Shown piece after piece: positions 12,200 to 23,797 of a stretch of DNA of 64,000 nt. A model generated the notes under the pieces. It did no database searches. It was not told the DNA's origin and worked only from the letters and a program-made list of their open reading frames with translations. A program made the translations under genes and the position numbers. Position 1 is the first letter of the stretch, and every line of letters begins with the position of its first letter. This stretch comes from Blasia pusilla (Eukaryota > Marchantiophyta > Marchantiopsida > Blasiales), in assembly GCA_050084515.1 (NCBI GenBank), contig CM114275.1, positions 8,494,001-8,558,000 of the forward strand, written 5' to 3'.

Positions 12200-13270
12200 T
12201 AAATTTGAAAAAAAATTATATATTAAACATTAACAAGGAGATAAGGTGTTGAAGCTAATTCGTTTAGGGTCAAGAATTTCTTATGGGACAAAATAAGGCA
12301 GGTGAAGAGACCGGACTTTACTTTTTCTACAATTAAGCGAAAAGGATTGAAGATTTTTTTTTTATTGAAATGAATAGATTAGAAAAATATTTAAATATGA
12401 AGAAGGTGTAAGGAAAAAAAATAGTGCTTCTCAAAATGATCCATGGGATCGGCACACCAACTCGAAATCAATAGTTGGCATGCACTTATAATAGATCTAA
12501 AAATATTGATTTTCTTCATGCTTAAGTTTATTGCTTTTTTCCTTTATTTTGTCTTCTAGAATCTTCATTTCCATCTTTCATTTAGAATATCTTTCATTCT
12601 ATGTTTTCAGTTTTTTTTTAAAATTCCCGATTCAAATTTATATATTTTAATTAAAATTTATTAATTCAAGATCAAATTCATTTTATTTCCATAATACTAT
12701 AATTTAATATGGAAACCCTCAAATCTCCTTCATGTATTTTATACATTCATTCTCTTCATTTCAAGTTTTGTTTTTTACACATTGGGTATGCCTCTCCCTT
12801 TTTTCATTTGGAAAAGCCCCATTCCCACCTCCTTGTCTTAGAAAAATATTACCCTTGAAACAAAAAATTCTCAGTCCACCCACTTTCCTTATTTTCTGAA
12901 AATATAATTTTCTCCCTTCTTGAACTTTGTTATTAAGAAAAAAAATACTTAAATCTTGTTTGGATTAAAAACATCCTTCATAGTTTCTTGTATAAAATAA
13001 ATAAATAAAAACCTTCACTATTTTACCCTACTTCAACTTCCATCTCCTTTTTTCATGGAAGAGGGGATGACTTTAAAGAAAAGTCATCTCCTCCTCCATG
13101 TTAGCTTTTTTACACTTGTTCTCTTTGATTTAAACTCCATTTTTGCCCACATCTATGGTTTATGCCTCTTTTTAAAAAGTTGGAACCCAATGAACAACGA
13201 AATCCCATCCCCTTCCTTATTCTATGGAAATTAATTTACATTTGTCCCTTCACTCCCTTCTTAACCAATA
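12200..13270. other. AT-rich intergenic DNA, nothing recognised
   Basis: Strongly AT-rich DNA with poly-A/T runs and no open frame of note. Confidence 0.7.
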
Positions 13271-13419
13271 AGTAGTATATAGCTCGTGTTATGCACAGGA
13301 GTGAAGGGACAAATGATGTTGCGCACAAATTCAATTTTTTTTTCTTATTGCCCAGTGGCCACGTGTCAAGTAGAGAAGTGTTTGCAAATCAAGAAGACAC
13401 TCTCCAATAATAATGTAGA
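13271..13419 (-). mobile_element. Short non-autonomous Helitron, copy H4 (degenerate)
   Basis: The copy retains ttgccc, ggccacgtgtcaag and tttgcaaatcaagaagacac of the family and a 5' end reading TCTACATTATTATTGGAGAG on the minus strand. The 3' hairpin is eroded (ctcgtgttatgcacagg). About 150 bp. Confidence 0.65.
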
Positions 13420-14640
13420 TGTGTGAAGTCTTCCCCTCTTTCTTCTTAAACCACTTCTTTAATAACTTTCATGTGTCATCATTAGAAGGCCTCTCATTCT
13501 TGGTTGTATGATGAACATTTTCCCATAGAAATACATATGTTTAATTTTATTTTTGAGGAGTTATTTTGAATCCATTGAATCCATTTTACATAAACGAATG
13601 GGGATTAAAGGAGGAGACATGCTTCCTCTCCAATGAACTCTTGTGTGCATGTGTCTCCCAAACCTCCATCTGCTCGATATACAACATACTCTAATATTCA
13701 ATATTAGTTTGATATTTTATTTGCATAAAGTTTTACTATGTTTAAAATATCAAATTTAAATAAAAATATGAAAATAGAGTATACCCTATAGTCTCAATGG
13801 ATAGTATATCCTATAAATTTAGATTCTAGATATATAGATAGGAAAATCTAGATTCAGATTCTCTTGAGGAATATGATCCAAAAAATTTGTTGCAAACCAT
13901 TGATTTAGATGGGTCTCCCTTTTTCTTTATAAACTATCTTTTATTGCCTCGGCATCATTTACATTACTATGCACAATTTTTCCCTATGGAAGATTTATAG
14001 CTTGTCTGATAATACTTGGTAGTTTTGAGTGTAAAGAAAACTTTGAAATTTTTCAACTTGTTATTTGTGCAAAAGTACATCTTTGCGCCATAAGATATTG
14101 ACTTAATCCCTCACTCCCGGACTCCTAAATCTCCTTAGATATTGACCTAATCCCTCACTCCCGGACATTGACAAGCCATTCAAGACTTGCGATAAAGTCT
14201 CTTGAGACTTAGGGTATTTATAGTGTATAGAGTGAAATAGGGTACATATCATAGGATTGCATGCTACAACCCAATATTTGTTCAAACTTCGATCCCATTT
14301 CACTCCCTTCCTACCATTATCCAACCCATATAATCATTCAAAGTCATTATTAGTAAAAGTAGGAAAAATTCCCCAACAAAAGAAACAAATTTTATACATA
14401 AGCATTCAAGAACAAGTCAATATGATCCTAAGTGGTTAGGACTTATAGTAGTGCTAATATCATTAATCTCATCCCACATTGGATTCCACACCATTGTTGA
14501 AGAATAGTTATGCTTGCTAAAATGTCTCACTGTAGGCATTATATAAAGAAGCAATGTTTGTAGTATATTTTGATTTGATTTGATTTTAATATGTTTCCAT
14601 GGGATCTGTGTTTGATTATAATTGGAAGATATCACAAATA
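13420..14640. other. AT-rich intergenic DNA with a short direct repeat
   Basis: No gene is recognised. A duplicated stretch, agatattgacttaatccctc and agatattgacctaatccctc followed by actcccgga, occurs at about 14093 and 14136. The small open frames around 14.1-14.6 kb have no recognisable similarity. Confidence 0.6.
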
Positions 14641-15676
14641 ACTGAGTCTATGGCGCCCACAATAGTAAGGACTTGGGCAGCGAGTCACGATCATGGATCC
14701 AAGCAGGAAAGACCTTAATGTGACCTACCAAAGTCAGAGGAAATTTTTTATTTTAAGATCTTGACACTTATACAAGAAATAATATCCCACTTTGATAAAA
14801 TAGCTTTAATCCTTATGAAGGACAATCTTGTTCTGGACTAGCTAGGCACGACAATAAGAATGGTGGCAAAATCGGTCGCTTGACTAACGCTAGGCGAGCC
14901 ACGCACACATATCTCATGAGACATATCACCAAGGCTTAGGTGAGAAAGGGGCATAAATACTTGTAGGGATAAGTGCAAGGCAACAAGGTGTGAGACCTTT
15001 CAGCCAAGCTCCAAGTCATGGGAAAGAAGCAAGGAACACATGGGTAGTTAAGACGCCATGAGACTAGTCATGAAACAAGATGGGTGGCAAGCTAGATGGC
15101 CATGAGATGTCAAACAAGGAGTCAAGACGGGGGCTATCCATGAGACACACCAAACATAGGCCCAACCTCTAAGATGCATTCAAGGAGTTGAGATTTGCCA
15201 AATTTTCAAGAAGCCTCCGCCAAGCCATCTTGAGGGATAGCTAATCTAATGCGGGTCCATGGATCGCAAATCATGTTTGGGTTGAGGGAAAAAATCAAGG
15301 GCCTAAGGGGGACAATGGGGAAGGTGGGATTTCCATAGAGAACCCTAGAGAACTCCAAGAGTACTTATTGAGGGGACGCTCTCCCTCCCTACCCATTCAA
15401 GTCCATGAACAATTAATTGACTGTAATGCGTGTTTGGCCTTGTTTCAAGTTTGAGAGGTATGGTTTAGGACGCACCTTTAGCAATTAACTAAGAGGCTAT
15501 GATATAGGCAATTGACTTGGGGAGATTGGTCGAGGCTTGGAGACGAGACTTCCTAGGGAGACGGTACGTACTTGGGAAGACTCGACCTGATTAGTGTTTG
15601 GCGAGTATTTATAGAATGCGAAACCGATTAAGTCTTTGAGACTCAATCCAAGACTTCTACTTACAAAGCTTAAGGT
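14641..15676 (-). repeat. Dispersed repeat family A, copy A1
   Basis: On the minus strand this copy shares ordered blocks with A2 and A3: accttaagctttgtaag at one end (15660-15676), a gagtctcaaagactta-type block, ggtgagaaaggg, and gcgccatagactcagt at the other end (14641-14656). No coding frame is evident. Copies about 1.0-1.4 kb long with shared ends suggest an LTR or non-autonomous retroelement, which is inference. Confidence 0.6.
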
Positions 15677-15699
15677 TGGGGGTGCTTCACGGTGAAGCA

Positions 15700-16480
15700 A
15701 GGAGGAGTAGAGGTTGAATTCCGTGATGAAAGATTATTAATCCTTGCAACACATGTAATGATTCATACAATCTTAAGTGGAAATAAATATAGTGCTTGAG
15801 GTTCTCTACTTTGGAGAAAAAGTGTGGAGGTTGAATGCGGAGGAGAAAATGGAAGGGGAGAGTGGAATGGAGCCGGAAAAGGAGAGAGTGGCTGAAGCAT
15901 ATGAGAACGAGGGAGAGCGAAATTGTTGAAGCCTATAAGTAGGCTTGCACAATCTTTTCTATCGTCTTTGATCACTCTCCATACATTATAGGGGCGCAAT
16001 TTCTAGTCTTAATGATGAAGATTGAGAAAACTAAATTTGGCATTTGAAAAAATGACTCATAACATTCCTATAGAAAGCTAAAATCTTTAATGCTCAACAT
16101 TAATATATGTCAAATTGTTTTTGGTACATATACACTAGCGCCATGATAAAATATCATTATAACTTTGAACAAATGACCATATCTCCAAATAGAAGAAGCA
16201 CTAATAAATTGAAATCATACTTCTTATGAAAATCTAGCAGCTTTAATAATATGAACGGTTCTCTATGCAAGATTTCTATCTCAAAAACTTTTTGCTCCTA
16301 AACAGATTAGGGTGTCTTCTTCTTTTACTTGCACCTGTTTAAGCAAGTTGAAAATCTTTCGTCGAAGTTTTCATGCACGTAGGAATAATAGAATTGGACA
16401 ACAGCATTTCGTATTGGTCGCCCTTGCTGAATTCTGTCTACCATCCAAGAACATGTGCGGCGCCACCCACTTTTAATTCC
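15700..16480. other. Intergenic DNA, nothing recognised
   Basis: The region has a purine-rich stretch at about 15810-15920 and no credible gene. Confidence 0.6.
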
Positions 16481-16484
16481 ATTC

Positions 16485-17480
16485 TCAGCTCAATAATTCT
16501 AAGTTAGTCGGGTTGGGTGCCCGACCATGAACGAGAGGAGAGGATACGATGTCCCGATTTTGTTTACACGGTAGCGAGGAGTCCAGCAAGCGTTTCTTGT
16601 TTGCTCTGGAAAGCTTCTGGATGATTGACTGTCCCACCAAAAGCGGGGAGTGACAGCATGTGCGAAGCACTGGACCGTGAGATCGAAAACAAGCTCCACT
16701 TTTTCCCAGGGATTTGCATGCGAGCCTATGCGCACTCGCGCGAGTATCGACAACTACCAACCGAATCCGTGAGAGGTCTCTCCTCCTGCAGGCTCCATGT
16801 GTTGGAGATTCGGCGGCGCATGGGGCTGGAAGCGGTCGCCTACGGGTAGACCGTCTGTCAGGTCATTTCCGTTTCTCTTCCCTGCTGCAAATTTGTTGTC
16901 CACGGGATCTCTGCGAAATGCTCCGTGTTTTCCAGTTCTCCACGGGCGATGTCGCAATTGCATCTCGTTCTCGTAGGAGATGTTTTAGCGCAAGCTTCTG
17001 GCCGTGGACGAGACGTGTGGTCTTCGCGGATTGTAAACCTTGCAGTTTCGCCACAGTTCCTACAAGTGTTGCTTCTGTCATTTCGCTGTCGTTTCTTCTC
17101 CTTGCCACCGCTCTTCGTTTCACGCCATCTCTGCGAATGCTCAATAGTTCGCGACGGGCGATGTCGCAATCGCACCTCGTTTTCGTTGGACGAGTCTCGG
17201 CGCACGCTTTCCGTGGCGCTTCTTTGAAAGTTCGTTCATTCGTATCGTGTCCACGATGTTTGGTGAGCGTCATTGAGGTGACCAAGCCGCACCTCTTTCC
17301 GTAGAGCATCTCCGCTGCCTCCCCCTTCGGAACCCAAAGCGGTAGATGACAACCTCAAGAAATGCTTGTGATACGGCACTCTTTTCTTCCCGCACCCTTC
17401 TGTCCAAAACCGACCCTCCGTTGGAAAGTGGGCCCTGCATGACACATCTGCGTCCCTTTCGTTGCTTTTGCGAGGTTCAC
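16485..17480. other. GC-rich island with an internal direct repeat
   Basis: Base composition rises sharply and overlapping open frames appear on both strands (longest 16714-17304 plus, 196 codons). A block containing cgggcgatgtcgca then tcgttyt occurs at about 16946 and again at about 17155, each preceded by ctctgcgaa and followed by sequence ending in a cttctg/ctttccgtgg-like run. Coding frames on both strands plus a repeat argue against a conventional gene. A promoter island, an LTR or a decayed duplicated gene are possible. Confidence 0.45.
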
Positions 17481-18677
17481 GCGAGGGAATAAGTTGCCTG
17501 AGCTTGAAATCTCATGTGTATGTGGGAGTGTGTTGTTGGAACCCTAAACCATGTCTTATCCGGCAAAGGTGAAGAAATGTGATAGACAAGTGTTATCGGC
17601 ATAGACCAGTGTTATCTAAATTTATATTATTAAAGGAGGATGGGGTTTGAGAACCCATTTTTCGCTAACACATGTAGTTGGTAGTAACAAATGTTTTGAT
17701 TAACAAATGATTTAACATGTTTACATTTTGCCATTTTTCCTCTCTTGTTGATGCATGTAGTCGGTAGTAACAAATGTTTTTATGATTTATCAGGTTTAGA
17801 CATAATGTATCAAATGATGTGCGATGTATCAAATGATGTATTGGGGGAGGGGGTGTGCTAGTTATACTTATTTGGACATATGTGGTTGGAAACTTAAACT
17901 ATGTACCATTGGAACTAGAGTGTTGTCGGTGTCATCTTCCAATTTGAAAGTATTTTTAGTTCCATGCTTATGATCTTCCAATTCTTTACGTAATTTAGTT
18001 GTCTTCTCTAAATTTAACTCCTCTCAAAGTCTCTTTTAAGGGGAGTTAAATTTTGACAGCATCAACATCATAAAAAAATTTTGAAGACAAGTATAAAGAT
18101 CTGAGAAGGGTTTCTTTTAACTCCATCCATTTTTAATTATATAGATCACCTAGCAAAAAAGTGGGAATCTATTGATAGAACCTTCAACAAAGCCCCCTTT
18201 TGACATATTAATGTGAAAAATAAGGATTAAAATTGTCAAGTTATTTTAAATTTTATTTTGAATTATCGTATTTGGATGAATTTTTGGATAAAAGGGTATG
18301 TTTAGAAGAGTTTGAAAAGTTTTTGGGCATTTTAAAAAAATCTGGTATTTTAGAATTTAAATCATGTTTGAATGAGTTTGAAACCTTTTTTTTTTTCTCA
18401 TTTTGTACTAAGAACTCCCGAAGAAATAAACATTTCATTATTACAGAGATGCCTTCTTGTCTCTTTAATGAGTCTCAAGTATTTTTTTTTTGCACTCAAA
18501 AGATCACCCACGTAAGAATATATTCTCAATAGACTCTTTTATCGAGTCCCAATTATTTTTTTCCACATTAAAATGGATCATCCAAATAAAAATAGCAAAT
18601 TTCAACTTAAAATATACAATCCTTCCATTAATATAAAAAGTGTTAATGAAAGCAAAAAAATAATAATATAAAATATA

Positions 18678-18722
<45 letters not shown>

Positions 18723-18980
18723 GGTAAAAAGATAGGATGGCAATTTGAGGAAATTTTTGCAAGATGTGAAAATCTTGGGATATCTTGTGGTATTTCAAAA
18801 TTGATTTAAAGGTCTTAATAAGAATTATAAAATGAAGTAAGATTGGAAAAATATTATAAGGAAATAAAAATATCTTTATGCAGATTATGTTTACAACCTT
18901 AGTTGATATTTCTAGTTCCTACAAAGACTTTTCATCATAAAGCTCAACATGTACTATCTTTTGCCTCTTTAAGAAGCGTT
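17481..18980. other. AT-rich intergenic DNA with small repeats
   Basis: It contains the direct repeat catgtagtyggtagtaaca at 17671 and 17754 and an AT microsatellite at 18679-18716. No gene is recognised. Confidence 0.6.
18679..18716. repeat. (AT)n microsatellite
   Basis: About nineteen AT dinucleotides. Confidence 0.95.
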
Positions 18981-19280
18981 TTGGACCTTGAGCTTTGTAA
19001 GTGGAAATCTTAGGTTGAGTCTCAAAGATTCATCCGATTGAGCGTTTTATAGATAGCTTGATAGTCGTCAAGTGCTAATCGATTCTGAGTCTCCCAAGGT
19101 GTATACCGTCTACTTAGGAAGCCCCTTTTCCAAGTCTTGACCAATCTCCCCAAGTCATTCACCTCGATTTGAGCGCATTGGTTATTTTCTCATGATGCAT
19201 TTCGAACGGCTGCTTAGCTCAAACCTTATATATGCCCAAACACGCATCATGATTAATCTCTTATTTATAGACTTGGATGG

Positions 19281-19283
<3 letters not shown>

Positions 19284-19362
<79 letters not shown>
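19284..19362. repeat. (GA)n microsatellite
   Basis: About 79 bases of uninterrupted GA repeat inside repeat A2. Confidence 0.97.
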
Positions 19363-19365
<3 letters not shown>

Positions 19366-19802
19366 TCCCATCCCCTTACAAATACTTATGGGAGTTTTTT
19401 GGTAAGCCCTACCTTTCTTATCATCCACACGAGCCCTTCGTTTTGGCCCATAATATAAATGTGGTTCTCATTTCACAAATGACCCCTTAAGATGGCTTGG
19501 GAGAGTATCACATCTTTTAGGATAGATTTAGGAGTTTTGGTAGAGCACCTTTGAGGAAGTTGGAGAACAATCTCAGAAGGTTGTTGATGACGTGCTAAAG
19601 CCTTGGATAACATGAGAGACCATGTTTCCTATTCGTTTTGGCTCATTTGGAGCTACATAGGAGAACTTACTACTTCGTGTAAAGTTCTATTGAGAGTATA
19701 GTTGCCTTTCCACTTTCAGAAGTGGTCCTTGATCCCCAATAGCAAGTCAAGAGCCAAGAAGATAACCTACGAGCATACATTGCCATGCAGAGAGTTTGGA
19801 AG

Positions 19803-19864
19803 AGGGAAGGGGATATATCCAAGGAGAGAGAGCTTATTCTCTCTGTGGATATATCCCCTTCCCT
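19803..19864. repeat. Inverted repeat / hairpin
   Basis: agggaaggggatatatcc at 19803-19820 is complementary to ggatatatccccttccct at 19847-19864. The interior also pairs partly (agagag with ctctct), so almost the whole 62 bases could fold into one stem. Confidence 0.85.
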
Positions 19865-20732
19865 TCTCTATTTGTGTATGTATTTGGTGATAGCAATGTG
19901 TGTATTTGGTGATAACGATGTAGATTGTGTAGCGATATGTATGCCCACAACACGAGTCCTCTTATAGATTCTACAACTCCCCATTTCCCAAATACATCTT
20001 GAAGCTTAGGCCCACTTTTTGTGTGTCTCATGGTTGGTATCTATCTTGACTTTGGCTGTTTGACATCTCATGGTTGTCTTACCGTCCTCTGTGTTTTGTA
20101 TCTAGTCTCAAAGCGTCTTGCCCTTCTTGACTACTCTCATGTTTTTTGCTACTCGGTCTTGATTTTGGAACTTGGCTCAAGATTCTTACATTTTTTTGCC
20201 TTGCCCTCACGAGTAGCTACACCCTTTCTCACTTGGGGTTAGTCTAAAGGCGTGTAAATGTCTTGACTAGCATCAGTCTTATGGCTGGTTTTGCTACCCT
20301 TACTAGTCTTGTGATTAGCTAATCTATGTATTGAATTTTATGGGTCACACCAAAGTCTTTTCTCCTTTGACTTACAATCATGACATACTTCCTAGATTCT
20401 GACTAGTATGGTTGCTATAGACTTAGCTATTTTTGATGCTGATATACCAAATTTTTTTTTCTTTTGAAAGTAAAAAACTTGTGGAGAACTATATGTATTA
20501 TTACAAAAATAAGATAATTGATCTCACACAAAAGGTTTAAAATCCCTTAATTTATAATAATAATATAAACTAGTTTGACTTGTATATATGATGTATAGTG
20601 AAAACAATCTTGATAGATAAAAAAAATGATCCAATCATGAAAAGTTGGATAGGCAAAAGTTTTGGAAATGGGCAAGAAAAAATATAATTAAAACAACATA
20701 TAGTAAAAGTTCTACCTAGAGCATAATGGATA

Positions 20733-20919
20733 CTAGTAAGGTGCCCCTGCGATGCACAGGAAATAAAAAAACCTTTGAAGAGCTAGTGTATAGCCCGTGA
20801 AGAGAAGATATTAATGATGTTACACATAAATTCAAATTTTTTTCTCGCTACCCAGTTGCCACGTGTCAAGCATAGAGGTGTTTGCAAATCAAGAAGGCAC
20901 TCTCCCATAATAATATAGA
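20733..20919 (-). mobile_element. Short non-autonomous Helitron, copy H5
   Basis: The minus-strand 5' end is TCTATATTATTATGGGAGAG and the 3' end reads gcatcgcaggggcaccttaCTAG followed by T. It contains agttgccacgtgtcaagcat, found in other family members. 187 bp. Confidence 0.8.
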
Positions 20920-21125
20920 TGAGGTGCGCGTGCGATGCAAGGAAAATAAAAAAGTGTTTGAAGAGCTAGTGTATAGCCCGTGAAGGGAAGAGATTAATGA
21001 TGCTCTACAGAAGTGTTTTTCTTGCTGTGCATAGCATGTCAAACATTCTCTTGCTGCCCAATTGCCACGTGTCAAGCTGAGAGGTGTTTGCAAATCAAGA
21101 AGACACTCTCCCATAATAATATAGA
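20920..21125 (-). mobile_element. Short non-autonomous Helitron, copy H6 (tandem with H5)
   Basis: It is joined head-to-tail to H5 through gatgaggtgcgcgtgcgatg, the same kind of junction as H1/H2. It ends with the 5' TCTATATTATTATGGGAGAG at 21125. Confidence 0.8.
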
Positions 21126-21717
21126 TGATATTATATTAATAGACAATGGAAAGTAGGTGCTACTATATGCGTGGGGATTTTGCAAGTCCTAGAAGAGGTA
21201 TATAGTCGTAATTCAATCGTAATTTTGCAAGTGCTGCACTCATAACTTACTCACAAAATTGAGATTTTAACTTGTAGTTAGTGATTTTGATGTGGCTCAA
21301 AATTCATGTTTTATTACTCTTGCAATCTAGTTCCAATTGGCTCACAAAAATCTCATACTAGACTCATAAATTTTCACAACATTGCGGTTGTACAATAAAC
21401 CAATTATGAGTTTGATTTGCAAATGGCTCAAAATTATTTTAGAATTTTTTTCCGGAATTTATGTCTTGCTTGCAAACCAATTCCCACTAAAGACATTCAA
21501 CATTTTAATCATAAGAGTTGAATGATGATATAAAGGAGAAATATTTATATACATGGAAAAATTGTATGAAGCCGTTTTGCGATGCCAATAACATTAGTGT
21601 AATAAATCCTATCTATAATGTTGGTGTGTAGCTAATGTGGTGCGCATGCGAGGCTATACCAAACCTATAGAAGGTCCTATGCTTGTAGATGTCCCAATGG
21701 GTGTTTCTGTCCCATTT
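21126..21717. other. Intergenic DNA, nothing recognised
   Basis: AT-rich sequence with no coding signal. Confidence 0.6.
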
Positions 21718-21849
21718 GTCGTGCGCATACATATCGCTACACAACATACATGGCTGGTCACATCTACACCACACAACACCGATCTTCCCCACACACGGGT
21801 CGATCCACACATGTAAAAAAATCAACTCATACATATACATGGAGATCAC
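21718..21849. repeat. Outer copy of a ~132-bp direct repeat flanking the 3' LTR
   Basis: It matches 22341-22473 almost base for base (gtcgtgcgcatacatatcgc through tacatggagatcac). The two copies lie on opposite sides of the LTR, which is not expected for a simple insertion. Confidence 0.9.
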
Positions 21850-21850
21850 A

Positions 21851-22337
21851 AAAATAAATAAATAAAGAGTAGTAAAAACGGCACACTTGGTCTAAAACTC
21901 CACTCCTCAATCTACATCGGCATATCGAGCCTCGTCCACCCTGTGCTATCAAGGAATCCGGATGCTAGCACCCTAGTCCTAGCTCACACACATACAAGAG
22001 AGGTGCTCCAAAGGCCCAACATGAGAAAGATGGCTTAGGAAAGCCATCTTCCTGTCTTATATAGGGTTGGGAAGAGCCAAAAGGTTCTTCCCCTAAAGAT
22101 AGCCCTTCCCTTCGTAACCTGCGCGCACAGGTTACCAGGGGCGGGTGACCTTGTCAACAAGTCACCCGGCTGTAAAAGACCTCAACATGAAAGTTGTTAG
22201 AAACGATGTTCCTGACACAATGGACCTATCTTCAACCTCATCTGACACCGTGGGACAAAGTTACACTCAAGATAGTCCGCTGGCTCCTACGCCCTATCCA
22301 TGATAGATCTCCGCCTATCGACTACTCAGATGTGACA
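21851..22337 (-). repeat. 3' LTR of gypsy copy 1
   Basis: It is about 95% identical by eye to the 5' LTR. The end at 21851 lacks the expected CA terminus (reads ttattttt then gtgatctcc), and no purine tract precedes its TGTCACATC start. Both oddities relate to the flanking 132-bp repeats. Confidence 0.9.
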
Positions 22338-22340
22338 GGT

Positions 22341-22473
22341 GTCGTGCGCATACATATCGCTACACAACATACATCATTGGTCACATCTACACCACACAAC
22401 ACTGATCTTCCCCACACACGGGTCGATCCACACATGCACAAAAAATCAACTCATACATATACATGGAGATCAC
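22341..22473. repeat. Inner copy of the ~132-bp direct repeat, adjacent to a C9 tract
   Basis: It sits between the integrase/PHD end and the 3' LTR and is duplicated at 21718-21849. A run of nine C (22478-22486), a minus-strand purine tract, lies just upstream in element orientation and could be the polypurine tract. Confidence 0.85.
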
Positions 22474-22526
22474 ACAACCCCCCCCCTAGCTGGCAGTTGG
22501 ATCCCCCAAACTCTAGATAGAAAATA

Positions 22527-23782
22527 TCACATCTCTTTGACATGACCTACTACCCTATACACATCTCGGACACATCCATCGTCCCGTGGGAACCACATGA
22601 AGAGGGGGGTCAGACATGACATATGCCACCCTCGAGAACAACCATCATATATCAACATGGTGGCTGCACCTCTCGCAGGTCCGCACAACATACACCTCAA
22701 GCCTGCAGGTACCACTGCCAAGCTCAGATCCACCATCCCATCTGCGTTCAGAAGATGACATTGCGCACAATTGCGCACATGATCCTTCCAAACCATACCA
22801 TCCCGTCCCTCCAACATGAGGACTCCGGTCGGTAATACCTCGCGCACACGTAGGATCGTGCGCCCTGCAGTGACATCTAGCGTCGTGGGTGCCGCATGCT
22901 GTAAATATACATAATCTCCAGGATGAAACCTCCTAATCCCTGGACGATAACCTCCTCCACGAATGTTCGCGTACCTCAATGTATCTCTATGCTGGGCAAT
23001 AGCTAAGTTCTCAAAGGCCATAGGCATAACTCTACGAAAAACTTCTGCCCTCTGAGAACATGCTTGTACCCACACATCTGGATCATCAAGATCTAACACC
23101 TCCACCATGTCATGTCGAATCGCTGCAAGTAAATCTGGCTCTCTCCCAAAGAGCAAAAAGTACGGTGAAAATGACGCCAAGGATGCCTGCCGACTAAAGC
23201 GATAACCCATAGCCAACCATGACAACTGTAGGTCCCACTCCCTCAACTGTCCCCGTTGCAAGCCATACTTGCGCAATCCTCTCTTCACCGTTTGTACCAC
23301 TCTCTCCGCCAACCCATCCGCCTCAGGATGATCTCTGGACGTGGTGCGGTGATCTATCAGCGCCTGATCACACAAGGCCTGAACTCTCCCTTGAACTCGG
23401 TACCCTGGTCAGTCAACACCTCCGCTGGTGCACCAAAGTGACTAAGCACACAATCTAGAAACGCATAAGCTGTTCCCTTGCTCGCCTTGTCTGGTAGTGC
23501 CACCAATTTTATCCACTTGGAGAAATGCTCCACCATGACCAACACGCACCTATGATGACGCCCTGTCAATGGCAAAGGTCCCGCAAAGTCTAAACTCCAC
23601 CGATAACCTAAACCCATAATCGGCAAAGGATGTAACTGCGGAGTGGGAGCATTGAAGGATGCTCGCACTCTGTCACATACCATACATCTGGCCGCAAACT
23701 GCTGTACCCCAGTATGCATGCCGCGCCACCAATATTGAACTTGGAGTAAGCTATAAGTACGCTTTACTACAAAATGTCCCAA
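22527..23782 (-). pseudogene. Integrase remnant with C-terminal PHD-finger-like module, copy 1
   Basis: Integrase inserts element cDNA into the chromosome. The frame 23357-23782 has the zinc-binding end (QFAARCMVCDRV) and two catalytic Asp (SLDFAGPL, LTDQGTEF). After a frameshift the frame 22527-23375 has the catalytic Glu (HPEADGLAERVVQTVKRG) and the C-terminal domain (YRPGIRRFHPGDYVYLQ). From residue 228 comes CMLCGP, then MLIYDGCSRGWHMSCLTP, a PHD-like pattern with one Cys replaced by Tyr. The neighbouring frame supplies the expected final W-x-C-x-x-C (WMCPRC, near 22550), so a one-base change in a C run broke it. Confidence 0.85.
22545..22694 (-). other. PHD-finger-like zinc module at the integrase C terminus
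   Basis: The spacing Cys-x2-Cys, DGC, GWHMSC and, in the next frame, CPRC follows the C4HC3 arrangement of PHD fingers, which read histone H3 tails. Chromoviruses of the same superfamily have a chromodomain at this position, so a targeting role is a reasonable inference. Confidence 0.65.
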
Positions 23783-23797
23783 CTCCTTATGGGCATG

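Larger units (their letters stand above)
18985..20428 (+). repeat. Dispersed repeat family A, copy A2
   Basis: It begins accttgagctttgtaag, as A3 does at 35541, and ends gttgctatagacttagct, matching gcaccatagacttagct of A3. Shared internal blocks include ggttgtctt, ttgccttgcc, gtagctacaycctttctcac and tagtcttgtgattagct. It is expanded relative to A3 by a long GA microsatellite (19284-19362) and a hairpin (19803-19864). Confidence 0.65.

Noticed and set aside
16714-17304. 196-codon plus-strand frame as a gene
   Set aside because: The opposite strand is equally open (16863-17309) in GC-rich DNA, the frame crosses an internal repeat, and no domain is visible.
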